Shown here in pieces: positions 25,056 through 33,133 of a stretch of 64,000 bases of DNA. Below the pieces are notes generated by a model, which made no database searches, was not told the DNA's origin, and saw nothing but the letters and a program-made list of their open reading frames with translations. Origin of the DNA: Longispora sp040681875 (GTDB lineage: Bacteria; Actinomycetota; Actinomycetes; Mycobacteriales; Micromonosporaceae); contig NZ_JBFAZP010000006.1 in the NCBI RefSeq assembly GCF_040681875.1, positions 496,001 through 560,000 on the forward strand, given 5' to 3'. Position numbers and translations under genes: made by a program. How positions within the stretch are numbered: position 1 is the stretch's first letter; the number at the start of each line of letters is the position of its first letter.

Positions 25056-25390
25056 TTCCCCTCCTCTCCGAGCAGCTTGCGGACGCCCCCGAGCGCGTCG
25101 GCGATGCCCCGGTCCGCGTCCGCGTAGGCCTTGCCGGTGGCATCGACGGCCTGCACCCGGCCCTGGATGCCCTCGCCTATCATCTCCAGTTGGCGGTACA
25201 GGTCCCGGCCGCAGCCGTTCCAGTACGCGGCGGCCATGTTGATGCCCAGCGCGCCCCAGATGTACCACTCCGGATCGGCCTGTTCGGCGACCTTGAGCAG
25301 CTCCGCCGTCCTGTACCGCACCTGTGCCAGCCTCTGCCGGCACTCCTCCAGCTGCGCGGGGTCCACCCAGAACCCCTTGGGATCCTCCAC
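25052..25390 (-). CDS. WXG100-like small protein
   Basis: A 112-residue all-helical protein with a WXG turn (MAAAYWNGCGRDLYRQL, residues about 52-68) between two long helices, the size and shape of ESAT-6/CFP-10 relatives. The first helix is QLEECRQRLAQVRYRTAELLK and the second EMIGEGIQGRVQAVDATGKA (in part). WXG100 proteins are exported as folded dimers by type VII systems. It starts directly at the stop of the upstream gene and overlaps the downstream one, so it is made with them. Its dimer partner may be the WNG-free or WQG protein nearby. Confidence 0.75.
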   Translation of the reverse strand: MEDPKGFWVDPAQLEECRQRLAQVRYRTAELLKVAEQADPEWYIWGALGINMAAAYWNGCGRDLYRQLEMIGEGIQGRVQAVDATGKAYADADRGIADALGGVRKLLGEEGK

Positions 25391-26050
25391 CTAGACCGAC
25401 CCCCGTCCGGGTATGTCGAGCCGGGTACCCGTCAACTCGCCCGCGAGCTCCGCGACCCGCTCAGCCGACCGGGCGATGGCACCCTGGACCAGGGACACCA
25501 GCAGCAAGCCCAACGCCTCCGAGCCGTACTCCGGAAGCAAGCCGTCAGCCAGAAACAGTTCCTCCACCGTCACACCCCTGACCCCGACCCGGATCCGGCC
25601 GTCCGAGTTCTCCACGAGAGTGCGATTCTGGGACGCGGAGATCCGCAACTGGGATGCGATTTCGACCCGGCCGGCCACCAGGGCCCGGGCCCGTTCCAGC
25701 TCTGGAATCGGCTTCTGAACCGGGTCGCTGTCGCCGACCTCGGCTCCCGTCCCGTCGCCCGGCGGGAGGTCAGGGAGTTCGCTGCGGAAAAGGCCCGCGT
25801 GATCGCCCAGCCTGGCAGTGAGGTGCTCGTCGACCCGGGACGCGGCCGTGCGCAGGGTGCCCAGGACCAGCCGCGCCAGGCTCCGGCCGTCCAGGCGCGC
25901 GGCCTGCCCACCGAACACGATCGACCGGGGTACGCCGCCCACGCCCACCATGACAGTGACCTCGCGGTTCGCGGACTCGGCTCCCACGACACAGGAGGCG
26001 GCGAACCGGGCCATCCCGCCCGCTTCGGTGATCCACTCGTCTGTCCTCAT
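25391..26050 (-). CDS. YbaB/EbfC-like protein in the WXG cluster
   Basis: A 219-residue protein. Residues about 25-75 resemble the YbaB/EbfC fold (REVTVMVGVGGVPRSIVFGG, then helix LARLVLGTLRTAAS), a small dimeric fold often seen beside ESX substrate genes. After a linker, a second part (about 125-205) repeats the beta-then-helix order (GRIRVGVRGVTVEELFLADG, helix ALGLLLVSLVQGAIARSAER), so the protein may be a tandem duplication. In actinobacteria such proteins are chaperone-like or structural partners of WXG proteins. Moderate confidence in the fold, low in function. Confidence 0.6.
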   Translation of the reverse strand: MRTDEWITEAGGMARFAASCVVGAESANREVTVMVGVGGVPRSIVFGGQAARLDGRSLARLVLGTLRTAASRVDEHLTARLGDHAGLFRSELPDLPPGDGTGAEVGDSDPVQKPIPELERARALVAGRVEIASQLRISASQNRTLVENSDGRIRVGVRGVTVEELFLADGLLPEYGSEALGLLLVSLVQGAIARSAERVAELAGELTGTRLDIPGRGSV

Positions 26051-26098
26051 CGGAAGGCGCTCCCCGCTGTCCCGCTGACTCGCGTGCAGGTCACGGGA

Positions 26099-27283
26099 TC
26101 AGTCCTGCGGCCGAACAAAGCGCACCATCTCGACGCCGGCCGGCCAGTCGGACACCGGTTCCTCGACCTTGCCGAGGACTGCGGGGGCGATCTCTTCGTC
26201 GCCGTACCAGATCGTCTTGTCCTCACGGAGCCACGTCGAGTAGGCGGGGTCGTCCTCGGCGGACCTGGCTGCCGGGGAGCCGATCGCGCCGACGCTGCCG
26301 AGGCCGGGGCTCGCGGCGCGGGCGGCGTTGCCGGCCGCGAGGGTGCGGAGCAGGTCGACGGGGCGGCCGAGGGTGCCGCCGCCGGGGAGTTGGGCGGGGA
26401 GTCCCGCGCCGGCGCCGGCGCCCAACGTGCCTGAGCCGAGCGGAGTACCGCCGGAGCCGAAGGAGTCGCCCAGGCCGGCGAGGCCGGTGGTGGAGGGGGT
26501 GGTGGCGTCGGTGCGGGGTGGACGGAAGTCGCCGGCGTCCTCCCAGCCTCGGTTCCAGGCGTCGCGGGTGGGGTTGGCGGGGGTCATTGGGCTGGGCTGA
26601 TGAGGAGCAAAACCATTCGGGGTGTACGCGCCGCCGGAGCCCAGATCGGGGCCGCCTGAGGTGCCGGCTGGCGGTGTATCGGTGAGGTCAAGTCCTTCAT
26701 GGCCCACGTCGTAACCTGCACTGGTCCCTGCCCCTTCTGGCATCCGCGCCTTCACCCCCTCATAGTCACCCGACACCTTGTCGTAAGCCTTCCGAGCCGG
26801 CCCCTCAATATCGTGGACCGCCTTCTCCAACAGGTCCGTGATGTTCCCGAGGTGCCTGGCAACGGGATTGTTGAACAGCTCATTGGACAGCGACAGCTCG
26901 CAGAACTTCGGCCCCAAACTGATCTGCCCATTGCGGGCCGCCAACAGGTCACCGAGCATGCCGTGCGGCACAGGCATCGCGGCCTGCGCCTCGGCCAACC
27001 GGGAGGCCGCCTCCCGCAGGGACGGCGCGATGCCGGTACCCGCGTTCGCCTTGTCGATCGCGTCCCCGATCTTCTTGGCGATCCCCAGCACGTGCGTCTT
27101 GTAGGCCTCGTAGGCGGGCCCCGTCCAGTACCGGGCCAGGTCGCTCACATCGCGTTCCAGCGTCGCCTTGACCTGTCCGGCCTGCTTGAGCAGCTGCTCC
27201 CAGCCGAGAGCCGCGCTCTTCAGGTCGCCGGGTCGGCCCTGGATGACGACCTGACGGACCATCGTGCTCCAGTCGGTGGTCAC
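26099..27283 (-). CDS. WXG100-family protein with long Gly/Pro linker
   Basis: A 394-residue protein. Its amino-terminal 110 residues are a WXG100/PPE-like helical hairpin with SDLARYWTGPAYEAYKTHV (WTG turn, about 47-65). A central low-complexity region rich in Gly, Pro, Thr and Ser (about 205-335) follows. The carboxy-terminal 60 residues are conserved-looking (YSTWLREDKTIWYGDEEIAP, then VEEPVSDWPAGVEMV), the tail type seen in large WXG proteins of Micromonosporaceae and Streptomyces. The GTG start overlaps the upstream stop (GTGA). Likely a secreted or surface component of the cluster. Confidence 0.75.
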   Translation of the reverse strand: MTTDWSTMVRQVVIQGRPGDLKSAALGWEQLLKQAGQVKATLERDVSDLARYWTGPAYEAYKTHVLGIAKKIGDAIDKANAGTGIAPSLREAASRLAEAQAAMPVPHGMLGDLLAARNGQISLGPKFCELSLSNELFNNPVARHLGNITDLLEKAVHDIEGPARKAYDKVSGDYEGVKARMPEGAGTSAGYDVGHEGLDLTDTPPAGTSGGPDLGSGGAYTPNGFAPHQPSPMTPANPTRDAWNRGWEDAGDFRPPRTDATTPSTTGLAGLGDSFGSGGTPLGSGTLGAGAGAGLPAQLPGGGTLGRPVDLLRTLAAGNAARAASPGLGSVGAIGSPAARSAEDDPAYSTWLREDKTIWYGDEEIAPAVLGKVEEPVSDWPAGVEMVRFVRPQD

Positions 27284-27918
27284 CGGGTCTCCCTCAGGTC
27301 GTGGGACGTGGTCGTCTGCTCCGTGAGGATCTTCGTCATCTGCTCCGCCGTCATCCGGTTGCGGTCCTCCACCGACACGTAGTTGCGCATCACCTGGCCG
27401 AGCGCGTCGTGCGCGTCGTAGAGCTCCTCGGCGACGGTCCGCAGCATGCTCTCGAAGCCGGCGTACACCCCGTCGTGTCGGGTCTTGAGTTCCGTCGCCT
27501 TCGGAAAACCACCGACACCGGTACCGGTCGACGCCGGCCCGTCGATCAGCCTCTTGACGTCGGACATGCCCGCCAGGAGCTTCCGCGACACGTCGCCGGT
27601 GTCCTGCAGCCAGCGTTGGGCTTCGGCGAGCGAGGTGAGGTCGTACTCCGTCCTCAGTCCCTCGCCGGGCCCGAACTTCAGCCCGTCGGGGACCTCGGCG
27701 GTCCGCATGCCGTTGTCGTCGGCGGTGATCCGCATTCGCATCGCCGGCGGCAACCACCAGGCCGAGATCTCACCGTCGAGCCGGTTGCCCTCTGTCTTGA
27801 TGGTCATCACCCGGCCGTCCACGAGCTGGATCTCCCAGGTATCGGGGCCGATCTTGCGCGAATGGCTGACCATGATCGCGGCCTGTGGATTGGTGACCGT
27901 CAGTTCCTGCTCACCCAT
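27280..27918 (-). CDS. Hypothetical protein of the WXG/mycosin cluster
   Basis: A 212-residue protein without a family I know. Residues 1-75 are predicted beta-rich (VSHSRKIGPDTWEIQLVDGR, SAWWLPPAMRMRITADDNG). Residues about 95-205 are long helices (LTSLAEAQRWLQDTGDVSRK and FESMLRTVAEELYDAHDALG) like a WXG-type hairpin but without the W-x-G turn. GGGAGGG precedes the ATG. It lies 39 bp after the mycosin gene and overlaps the next WXG gene, so it could be the non-WXG partner of that protein. Confidence 0.7.
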   Translation of the reverse strand: MGEQELTVTNPQAAIMVSHSRKIGPDTWEIQLVDGRVMTIKTEGNRLDGEISAWWLPPAMRMRITADDNGMRTAEVPDGLKFGPGEGLRTEYDLTSLAEAQRWLQDTGDVSRKLLAGMSDVKRLIDGPASTGTGVGGFPKATELKTRHDGVYAGFESMLRTVAEELYDAHDALGQVMRNYVSVEDRNRMTAEQMTKILTEQTTTSHDLRETR

Positions 27919-27957
27919 CGGTGAACCCTCCCCATGAAGTTGTTGTCCAACGTGTGT

Positions 27958-29244
27958 CTAGTGACCCGGCGGTCGCGGCGGCCCGTAGCCGGGCGGCGGC
28001 GGATAGCCTGGGCCGTAAGGATGTGAGCCGACAGGAGGCTGGTGCGCGCGGCGACGACGCCTGCCCGCCAGGACCAGCCACACAGCACCACCGGCGAAGG
28101 CGACTGCCACGACCGCCAGCAGCGGACCCATGACTTTCCAGTCGATGTGGACGGCCACGAGCGGGGGCTTGCCGGTACCCGTGGCGACCGGCGACGCGCC
28201 CGTCCCTCCCGCGATCAACGGATTGCTGCTGACCTCTGGCACGTCGGCGGTCAGCGCGGCCACGGGATCGATCACCCCGAAGCCGTAGAGGTCGTCGCGC
28301 CCGGGGTTGCCGGCGTCCTTCGCCGTGCGAATGATTCGGTTGATGACATTGGCAGCACTGAGCTGCTTGAACTTGGAACGAATGAGAGCGGCTTCACCGG
28401 AGACAATGGCGGCGGCGCCACTCGTTCCGTCGCTGACGGCATATCCACTTCGCGTGACGGTCTGTGGATCCGTCGATACAATCCGAACACCAGGTGCAGC
28501 TACTGCCAACTCAGCGCCCTGCACAGATCCAGACCAGGCACTCCCGTCCTGGCTCGATGCAGCTACGGCCACGACTCCAGGAATTCGGGCTGGCGAGGCA
28601 ACGGCCCGTGCGCCCTGTTCTAAGTTGCCAGCAGCTGCGACAACAACGACATCCTTTGATATCGCATAGGCCACCGCAGCAGTCTCCTCGCTCGTCGCAG
28701 CGGCCGTCCCACCGCCCAACGACACGTTGATAACGGAAGCTCCACGGTCAACCGCGCCGCGAATGGCGTCAGCGATTTCGCCGCCCGGATAGCTGGAGCC
28801 AAGTGAGACAGGCAAGATCTTGGCCCTGGGCGCCACGCCAAGGACGTGCTGGTCGCCGCCCCCCTTACCCACAATGAGCCCAGCCATCCGAGTTCCGTGG
28901 CCCACGACGTCCGCCCGCCCATCCGCAGCCGCATCCCCCCCAATCCCAAACCCCGGCAACACCTGCCCCTGCAGATCCGGATGCCCCGCATCCACCCCCG
29001 AATCGATCACGGCGACAACCACACCCTCACCCTGGCTGATCGCGTGCGCCTGCCCGATCTTCAGGGAATCGAGGTGCCACGAAAGCCCCCGCACCGTATC
29101 CGCGTGCGCCACCCCAGGTGCCGCGACCAGCACCACCCCGGCGGCAAGCACCGTCACCCCGGCCCGCAGTCTCCCCAACACCCCGACACACCCGCCCCTA
29201 TCAGCCCGACCATGGTCAATTCGACACGATAGCTGGATCGTCAT
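27958..29244 (-). CDS. Mycosin-type subtilisin-like serine protease (S8)
   Basis: A 428-residue protease of the mycosin (MycP) type. It has a signal peptide (LRAGVTVLAAGVVLVAAPG), the Asp motif VVVAVIDSGVDAGHPDL, the His motif GHGTRMAGLIVG and the Ser motif DGTSGAAAIVSG, and ends with a membrane helix (about 375-398) and a Pro/Gly-rich cytosolic tail. Mycosins are required for type VII secretion. The ATG at 29244 overlaps the upstream stop, but a GTG at 29181 would give a shorter n-region. A 19-bp element shared with the first cluster gene lies inside the first codons, favouring the later start. Confidence 0.9.
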   Translation of the reverse strand: MTIQLSCRIDHGRADRGGCVGVLGRLRAGVTVLAAGVVLVAAPGVAHADTVRGLSWHLDSLKIGQAHAISQGEGVVVAVIDSGVDAGHPDLQGQVLPGFGIGGDAAADGRADVVGHGTRMAGLIVGKGGGDQHVLGVAPRAKILPVSLGSSYPGGEIADAIRGAVDRGASVINVSLGGGTAAATSEETAAVAYAISKDVVVVAAAGNLEQGARAVASPARIPGVVAVAASSQDGSAWSGSVQGAELAVAAPGVRIVSTDPQTVTRSGYAVSDGTSGAAAIVSGEAALIRSKFKQLSAANVINRIIRTAKDAGNPGRDDLYGFGVIDPVAALTADVPEVSSNPLIAGGTGASPVATGTGKPPLVAVHIDWKVMGPLLAVVAVAFAGGAVWLVLAGRRRRRAHQPPVGSHPYGPGYPPPPGYGPPRPPGH

Positions 29245-30097
29245 ATGAATCCCCTGTCGGATTCCCGCCTCGCCGCCCGGAATTCACGGGCGATCCGCAA
29301 CTGCCGTCTCCGGTCCTGCAACGTCGAGGCCGCCCACCAGACCGGGAACGCCGCCAGGACACAAACGGAGCACAGCACCAGAAAGAGCCTGTTCTGCAGC
29401 CCCTCCGCCGTCGGGTAGTCAGCCGTTGTGATCACACACTTCAGCTGCCCCAGTCCGTTCCTACCGGTTCCGATGGTGAAGCAGCGCTCCTCGACGGGCA
29501 CCAGGCCGGACAGCGAATCCTGTGAACGCACCATCGGAGCGTCGTCGCCGTCCCCCTTCTCCCATTCGACTGCGGCATCGCAGAGATACGGTGCCTCCAG
29601 ACTCCACCCCGTGGAGCGGCACTGACCGATCGCGGCAGTGCCGGTGGCACTGCTCGCGTTCCCGATGCCCAGTCGGTCCGAACGGCAGACGAGAGCGAAC
29701 GACAGGAGGAACACGGCGGCGGCGAGGACCAACGTGCCGCGAGCGGCCCACTGCCGCACCTTCGTCACGGTCGGCACGTGTTTCCCCACGGGCGGCGGGG
29801 CCGGCGGCCACAGTGCGTCTATTGCGGGACCGTAGGACCGCGTCGGTGGCTTCACGAGCGACATCAGGTACTCGTTGACCTGGGTAATGTCGTACCCCAC
29901 GTCCGCGGTTCTCAGTTTCTCCCTGCTCCAGGTGGTCACCCACCCGCCCTGCCCCCAGCCATGGGTCTCGTGCCGGGCAACCACCAGGTCGACGTCCTGT
30001 GTGTCGTAGCCGTTCACAACCAGGTCGAACCGAGGCCGCGCCATCCCCGTATTCCTCCAGCTATCCGTGCACCCCGTAGTCAAAGCGACACGATAGC
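29215..30097. promoter_or_regulatory. Duplicated 19-bp element upstream of two cluster genes
   Basis: On the plus strand the element reads GTCAATTCGACACGATAGC at 29215-29233 and GTCAAAGCGACACGATAGC at 30079-30097 (17 of 19 identical). Read toward the genes it is GCTATCGTGTCG-N2-TTGAC, followed 12-13 nt later by GATAG in both cases. One copy precedes the first gene (start 30044); the other overlaps the 5' end of the mycosin gene. A shared promoter or regulator site is the simplest reading. Confidence 0.55.
29241..30044 (-). CDS. Membrane protein with two DivIVA-like motifs, first gene of the WXG/mycosin cluster
   Basis: A 267-residue protein. The first 65 residues contain two copies of the short DivIVA-type motif (G-Y-D-x4-V-D/N): FDLVVNGYDTQDVDLVVA and LRTADVGYDITQVNEYLMSL. 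One membrane helix follows near 100-120 (GTLVLAAAVFLLSFALVC) and another near 225-245. An external domain of about 100 residues with several Cys lies between them. The ATG has GGAGGA 9 nt upstream; the stop overlaps the mycosin ATG. It might tether the cluster to polar or septal sites. Family not recognised beyond the motifs. Confidence 0.65.
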   Translation of the reverse strand: MARPRFDLVVNGYDTQDVDLVVARHETHGWGQGGWVTTWSREKLRTADVGYDITQVNEYLMSLVKPPTRSYGPAIDALWPPAPPPVGKHVPTVTKVRQWAARGTLVLAAAVFLLSFALVCRSDRLGIGNASSATGTAAIGQCRSTGWSLEAPYLCDAAVEWEKGDGDDAPMVRSQDSLSGLVPVEERCFTIGTGRNGLGQLKCVITTADYPTAEGLQNRLFLVLCSVCVLAAFPVWWAASTLQDRRRQLRIAREFRAARRESDRGFI

Positions 30098-30394
30098 GGG
30101 TATCCGCCACTCTCGAAGCCCCCACAACCCACCCGAATGCATCCCGCCTGCTCCGCTCCGCCCCAGCCCGGATTTCTGCCGCCATTCCCGCCGGTCGATC
30201 GCCTTCCGCCGACGAAGTCCAAACCCGGAAGGCCAGATGGGTACCCGACCGCAGTCACCCCCGGAGCACGCCCACCCTCTATCTCTCCAGGAGCCCGCGC
30301 CACATGAATGGGCGGCAACCGCCACATCCACGCAGGACGACGCACGCACGCCACGGGACACACGACACCGACGCACGCCAGTACCCTGACCCGG
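30045..30394. other. 350-bp divergent spacer between the WXG cluster and comB
   Basis: The spacer carries the 19-bp element at 30079-30097 and presumably the promoter of the minus-strand cluster. Toward comB it is C-rich (many CCCGCC and CCACGC stretches) with no hairpin or gene that I can support. An in-frame upstream extension of comB to 30308 has low-complexity sequence and no RBS. Confidence 0.4.
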
Positions 30395-31042
30395 GTGACA
30401 CGCTTCGTGACGATCGAGGAGTTGGACCAGCCCACCGACCCGGTAGTGGTGATCGACGTGTTCCGCGCGTTCAGCTTCGCCACCTGGGCGATCCACCTGG
30501 GCGCGACCCGGATCGTGCTGGCCGCCGACAAGGACCACGCCAGGCGCCTGCGGGCAACCTACCCGGACGCCACCAGCTGCACCGACGGCCCGAAACTGCC
30601 GGACTTCCCCCTGACGAACTCCCCCGGCCAACTGTCCACAGTCGACGTCAAGGGCGCGACGATCATCCACGCGACCAGGAACGGCACCCGTGGCACCGCC
30701 GCGGCCCGCACCGCGGACGAGCTCTACGTCGCGAGTTTCCCCAACGCCCGCGCCACGGCCCGGGCCCTCGGCGACCGGCCGGCGACCTTCGTCGTGACGG
30801 GCGGCGAGGAGGACCGCGAGTGCGCGGAGTTCATCGCGGCGCTCCAGGCCGACCCGGGCACCGCACCGGAGCCCTACCTGGAGCGTTCCCGCCGGTCACG
30901 GGGAGCGGCGCGGCTCGCGCGGGGCGTGGCCGACGGGTACCCCGGAATCCACGCCCTCGACGTCGAGCGCTCCCTCACCCTGGACGTCCTGGACCGCCCG
31001 CTGCTGGCCACCCCGACCGGCGACCACCTGATCGTGTCCTGA
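30395..31042 (+). CDS. 2-phosphosulfolactate phosphatase (ComB-like)
   Basis: A 215-residue ComB-fold protein. The signature VVVIDVFRAFSFATWAI (D-x-x-R-A) is at residues about 17-33, GARDGTRG-type phosphate loop appears as IIHATRNGTRGTAAA near 92-106, and VTGGEEDRECAEF near 137-150 completes the Mg site. ComB hydrolyses phosphosulfolactate in coenzyme M synthesis. Many actinobacteria carry such a gene without the rest of the pathway, so the true substrate may differ. GTG start at 30395; a later GTG at 30407 is possible. Convergent with the MBL/Rieske gene. Confidence 0.85.
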   Translation: MTRFVTIEELDQPTDPVVVIDVFRAFSFATWAIHLGATRIVLAADKDHARRLRATYPDATSCTDGPKLPDFPLTNSPGQLSTVDVKGATIIHATRNGTRGTAAARTADELYVASFPNARATARALGDRPATFVVTGGEEDRECAEFIAALQADPGTAPEPYLERSRRSRGAARLARGVADGYPGIHALDVERSLTLDVLDRPLLATPTGDHLIVS

Positions 31043-31101
31043 CACCAGAACCAAGAACACGACCTCGACGGGTACCGGGACATCGCCGCGCCGGGCAGCC
31101 T

Positions 31102-32634
31102 CTAGGACGCCGAAGAGCGGATCTCGTGCCCCGCGCTCGTGATGCACTTGCCGGATTCGAGGTTCCACTTCCAGCCGTGCATCTGGCAGGTCAGCACGCC
31201 GTCCTCGACCTTGCCGAACCGGCCCAGGTCCGCCTTGAGGTGCGGGCACCGGCGCTGCACGGTCCAGCCCTCGAGTTCGATGTCCTCGGCGTCGGGCTTC
31301 TGTTCGGCGTACCAGCCCTCGGCGTAGTTGATCCGCTCTTCCGACAGGCACTTGAAGAACGCGTAGACGAACTCGTTGTACTGGCCGATCCGGGCCGCCG
31401 AGAACCGGCAGGACAGGAACAGGGAGTTCACCCAGTCGCCCTCGTCGATGAAGATGAGGTGCTCGAGGAGCCGGCGCTCGGTGCGGAACCGGTAGCGGAC
31501 CTTCTCATCGGCGGCGACCCGGATCTCGTTGTTCGGGAAGTCGAAGACGATGCTCTCGACGACCTCCTCGGAGTCGGTGGCCAGCAGGTCGAAGCGCACG
31601 GGGCCGCCGATGCCGCCCGCGATGTACTCCGACTCCTCCATGATCGGCTCGACCCGGCGCTTCAGCTCGGCGAGCACGTCGATCTCGGGGTGCGACCAGG
31701 TGGCCTTCTCGGCCTCCAACGCGGGCCGCTTGCGTTCGGCCATCTCACGCAGGTAGACCGGCTTGTTCTCGAAGAACGCGCGCACGTCGGCGACCGGGTG
31801 CTCGACCTTGCCGGTGGCGGCGTCGGCGACGGAGCCGGGCAGCAGCAGCACCCCGTTGTCGTAGCCGAGGCCCTCGATGTGGTCGAGGAACACCTGCTGG
31901 TCGGGGAAGATGTTGCCCTCGTCGCCGTGGATGTCGTTGAACTGCCACAGCGCGTCGTCGAGGAAGCACGGCGGGCCGGCGATCGGGAGGACGAACGACG
32001 CCTTCAGGTCGTCGATGTAGCGCACCGTGCGGTCGAACTGCCGGTCGCGCTTCTGCTTGCCGAACGCCGTCTTGGCCGCCTGGGGCAGTTCGTACACCAT
32101 CGGGTACCAGATGGCGCCGCTGAACTGCAGCAGGTGCGCGTGCACCTGCCCCAGGGCCGCGAACGTCGACAGGTCGGTGGGCCGGGCGTCGTTCTGGTTG
32201 AGGAGGCGCACCCCGTCGTGCTCGACCCAGATGGCCGAGTCGCCGATCGGGCCGTCCGTCGGGGAGGTCAGCGCCTGGATCATGACCTTGAGGCCGTCGA
32301 TCTCGTGCACCTCGTCGGACACCGTCCTGTAGAACGAGGTGAAGCCGAGGTCGCGCAGCTCGTCCTCCAGCTGCGACGTCGGGTACTCCGGCAGCAGGAT
32401 CGTCGCCTTCTTCGAGATCCGGTCCCGGAGGAAGGAGGCGTCGAAGTGGTCGCGGTGCAGGTGCGAGACGAACAGGAAGTCGGGGTTGCCCAACCGGTCC
32501 CAGTCGAGGTCGACATTGTCCGGGAACGGGAACCACGAGCCGAAATAGGCTGGATTCACCCACGGGTCGCACAGGATGCTGCCCGCGCCGGTCTCGATGA
32601 ACATGCCCGCGTGACCGGTACCCGTGACCCGCAC
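31102..32634 (-). CDS. Metallo-beta-lactamase-fold / Rieske [2Fe-2S] fusion protein
   Basis: A 510-residue protein with an MBL fold first and a Rieske domain last. Residues about 1-260 have FIETGAGSILCDPWVNPAYF and the metal motif SHLHRDHFD (H-x-H-x-D-H), as in UlaG-like hydrolases. Residues about 450-500 hold RCPHLKADLG and CQMHGWKWN, the C-x-H and C-x2-H ligands of a Rieske cluster. CMP-Neu5Ac hydroxylase combines the same two folds in the reverse order. AGGAGG stands 6 nt before the GTG. A Rieske-fed oxygenase or nitrile/amide chemistry is possible; the substrate is unknown. Confidence 0.85.
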   Translation of the reverse strand: MRVTGTGHAGMFIETGAGSILCDPWVNPAYFGSWFPFPDNVDLDWDRLGNPDFLFVSHLHRDHFDASFLRDRISKKATILLPEYPTSQLEDELRDLGFTSFYRTVSDEVHEIDGLKVMIQALTSPTDGPIGDSAIWVEHDGVRLLNQNDARPTDLSTFAALGQVHAHLLQFSGAIWYPMVYELPQAAKTAFGKQKRDRQFDRTVRYIDDLKASFVLPIAGPPCFLDDALWQFNDIHGDEGNIFPDQQVFLDHIEGLGYDNGVLLLPGSVADAATGKVEHPVADVRAFFENKPVYLREMAERKRPALEAEKATWSHPEIDVLAELKRRVEPIMEESEYIAGGIGGPVRFDLLATDSEEVVESIVFDFPNNEIRVAADEKVRYRFRTERRLLEHLIFIDEGDWVNSLFLSCRFSAARIGQYNEFVYAFFKCLSEERINYAEGWYAEQKPDAEDIELEGWTVQRRCPHLKADLGRFGKVEDGVLTCQMHGWKWNLESGKCITSAGHEIRSSAS

Positions 32635-32744
32635 TCTTGACCTCCTCGTAAGACGCGCCCTAGACGCTACCCGAACCCTCCGACGCGCCCCCAACCCGTC
32701 ATGCCAGACTGGACGCGACGCACACCGTAAGGAAGGGACACGAC

Positions 32745-32972
32745 GTGGCTGGCAGCTCCGAACCGGTGACCTCGCCGGACCAGCACAAGCCGACGAACTT
32801 GAAGGCGGCACGTATCGGCGGGATCGTCACGATCCTGATCCTTCTCGTGATGGCGATCGGCAACCACGAGGGCAACGTGGAGAACATCTGGCTGTTCGGC
32901 CTGGCCCTCCTGCTCGCGGCCACCATCGTGGGCGACTGGCTCCTCCGCAAAAACGGCCTGAAGTCCAACTAG
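32745..32972 (+). CDS. Small DUF2631-like membrane protein
   Basis: A 75-residue protein with two membrane helices (about 23-39, ARIGGIVTILILLVMAIG, and 48-65, IWLFGLALLLAATIVGDWLL), separated by a short polar loop (NHEGNVEN) and ended by a basic tail (RKNGLKSN). Size and layout fit the actinobacterial DUF2631 family, which is usually near the dxr/cdsA region. GTG start with a GGAAGGG site. Function unknown. The nested 100-bp palindrome begins 10 nt after its stop. Confidence 0.65.
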   Translation: MAGSSEPVTSPDQHKPTNLKAARIGGIVTILILLVMAIGNHEGNVENIWLFGLALLLAATIVGDWLLRKNGLKSN

Positions 32973-32981
32973 ACCGTTGGG

Positions 32982-33081
32982 GGCCGTCGTCAGAACACGG
33001 CTGGCTGCGTTTTCTCGGCCCCGCAGGGCGCTGCCCTAGCGGTGCCGAGAAAGCCTCGCCATCCGCGCCCTGACGACGGCC
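32982..33081. repeat. 100-bp nested palindrome (possible MITE or REP-like element)
   Basis: Outer arms GGCCGTCGTCAG (32982-32993) and CTGACGACGGCC (33070-33081) are perfect. Inside, 33011-33052 forms a second hairpin: TTTCTCGGC pairs with GCCGAGAAA, then CCGC with GCGG and AGGGC with GCCCT around a GCT loop, with one mismatch and one bulge. It has no coding potential and is separate from the terminator at 33102. The nested design is larger than any terminator needs. Confidence 0.7.
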
Positions 33082-33101
33082 ACTTCGCCTTAGAGCAATA
33101 G

Positions 33102-33133
33102 AAAAGAGCCCCGCAGCGATGCGGGGCTCTTTT
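33102..33133. terminator. Strong bidirectional terminator
   Basis: Perfect 14-bp stem, AAAAGAGCCCCGCA (33102-33115) and TGCGGGGCTCTTTT (33120-33133), with a GNRA-type GCGA loop and T-runs on both strands. It serves the minus-strand DivIVA-motif gene, whose stop is 10 nt away, and the plus-strand small membrane gene. It is the only classical T-tailed terminator in the window. Confidence 0.92.
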
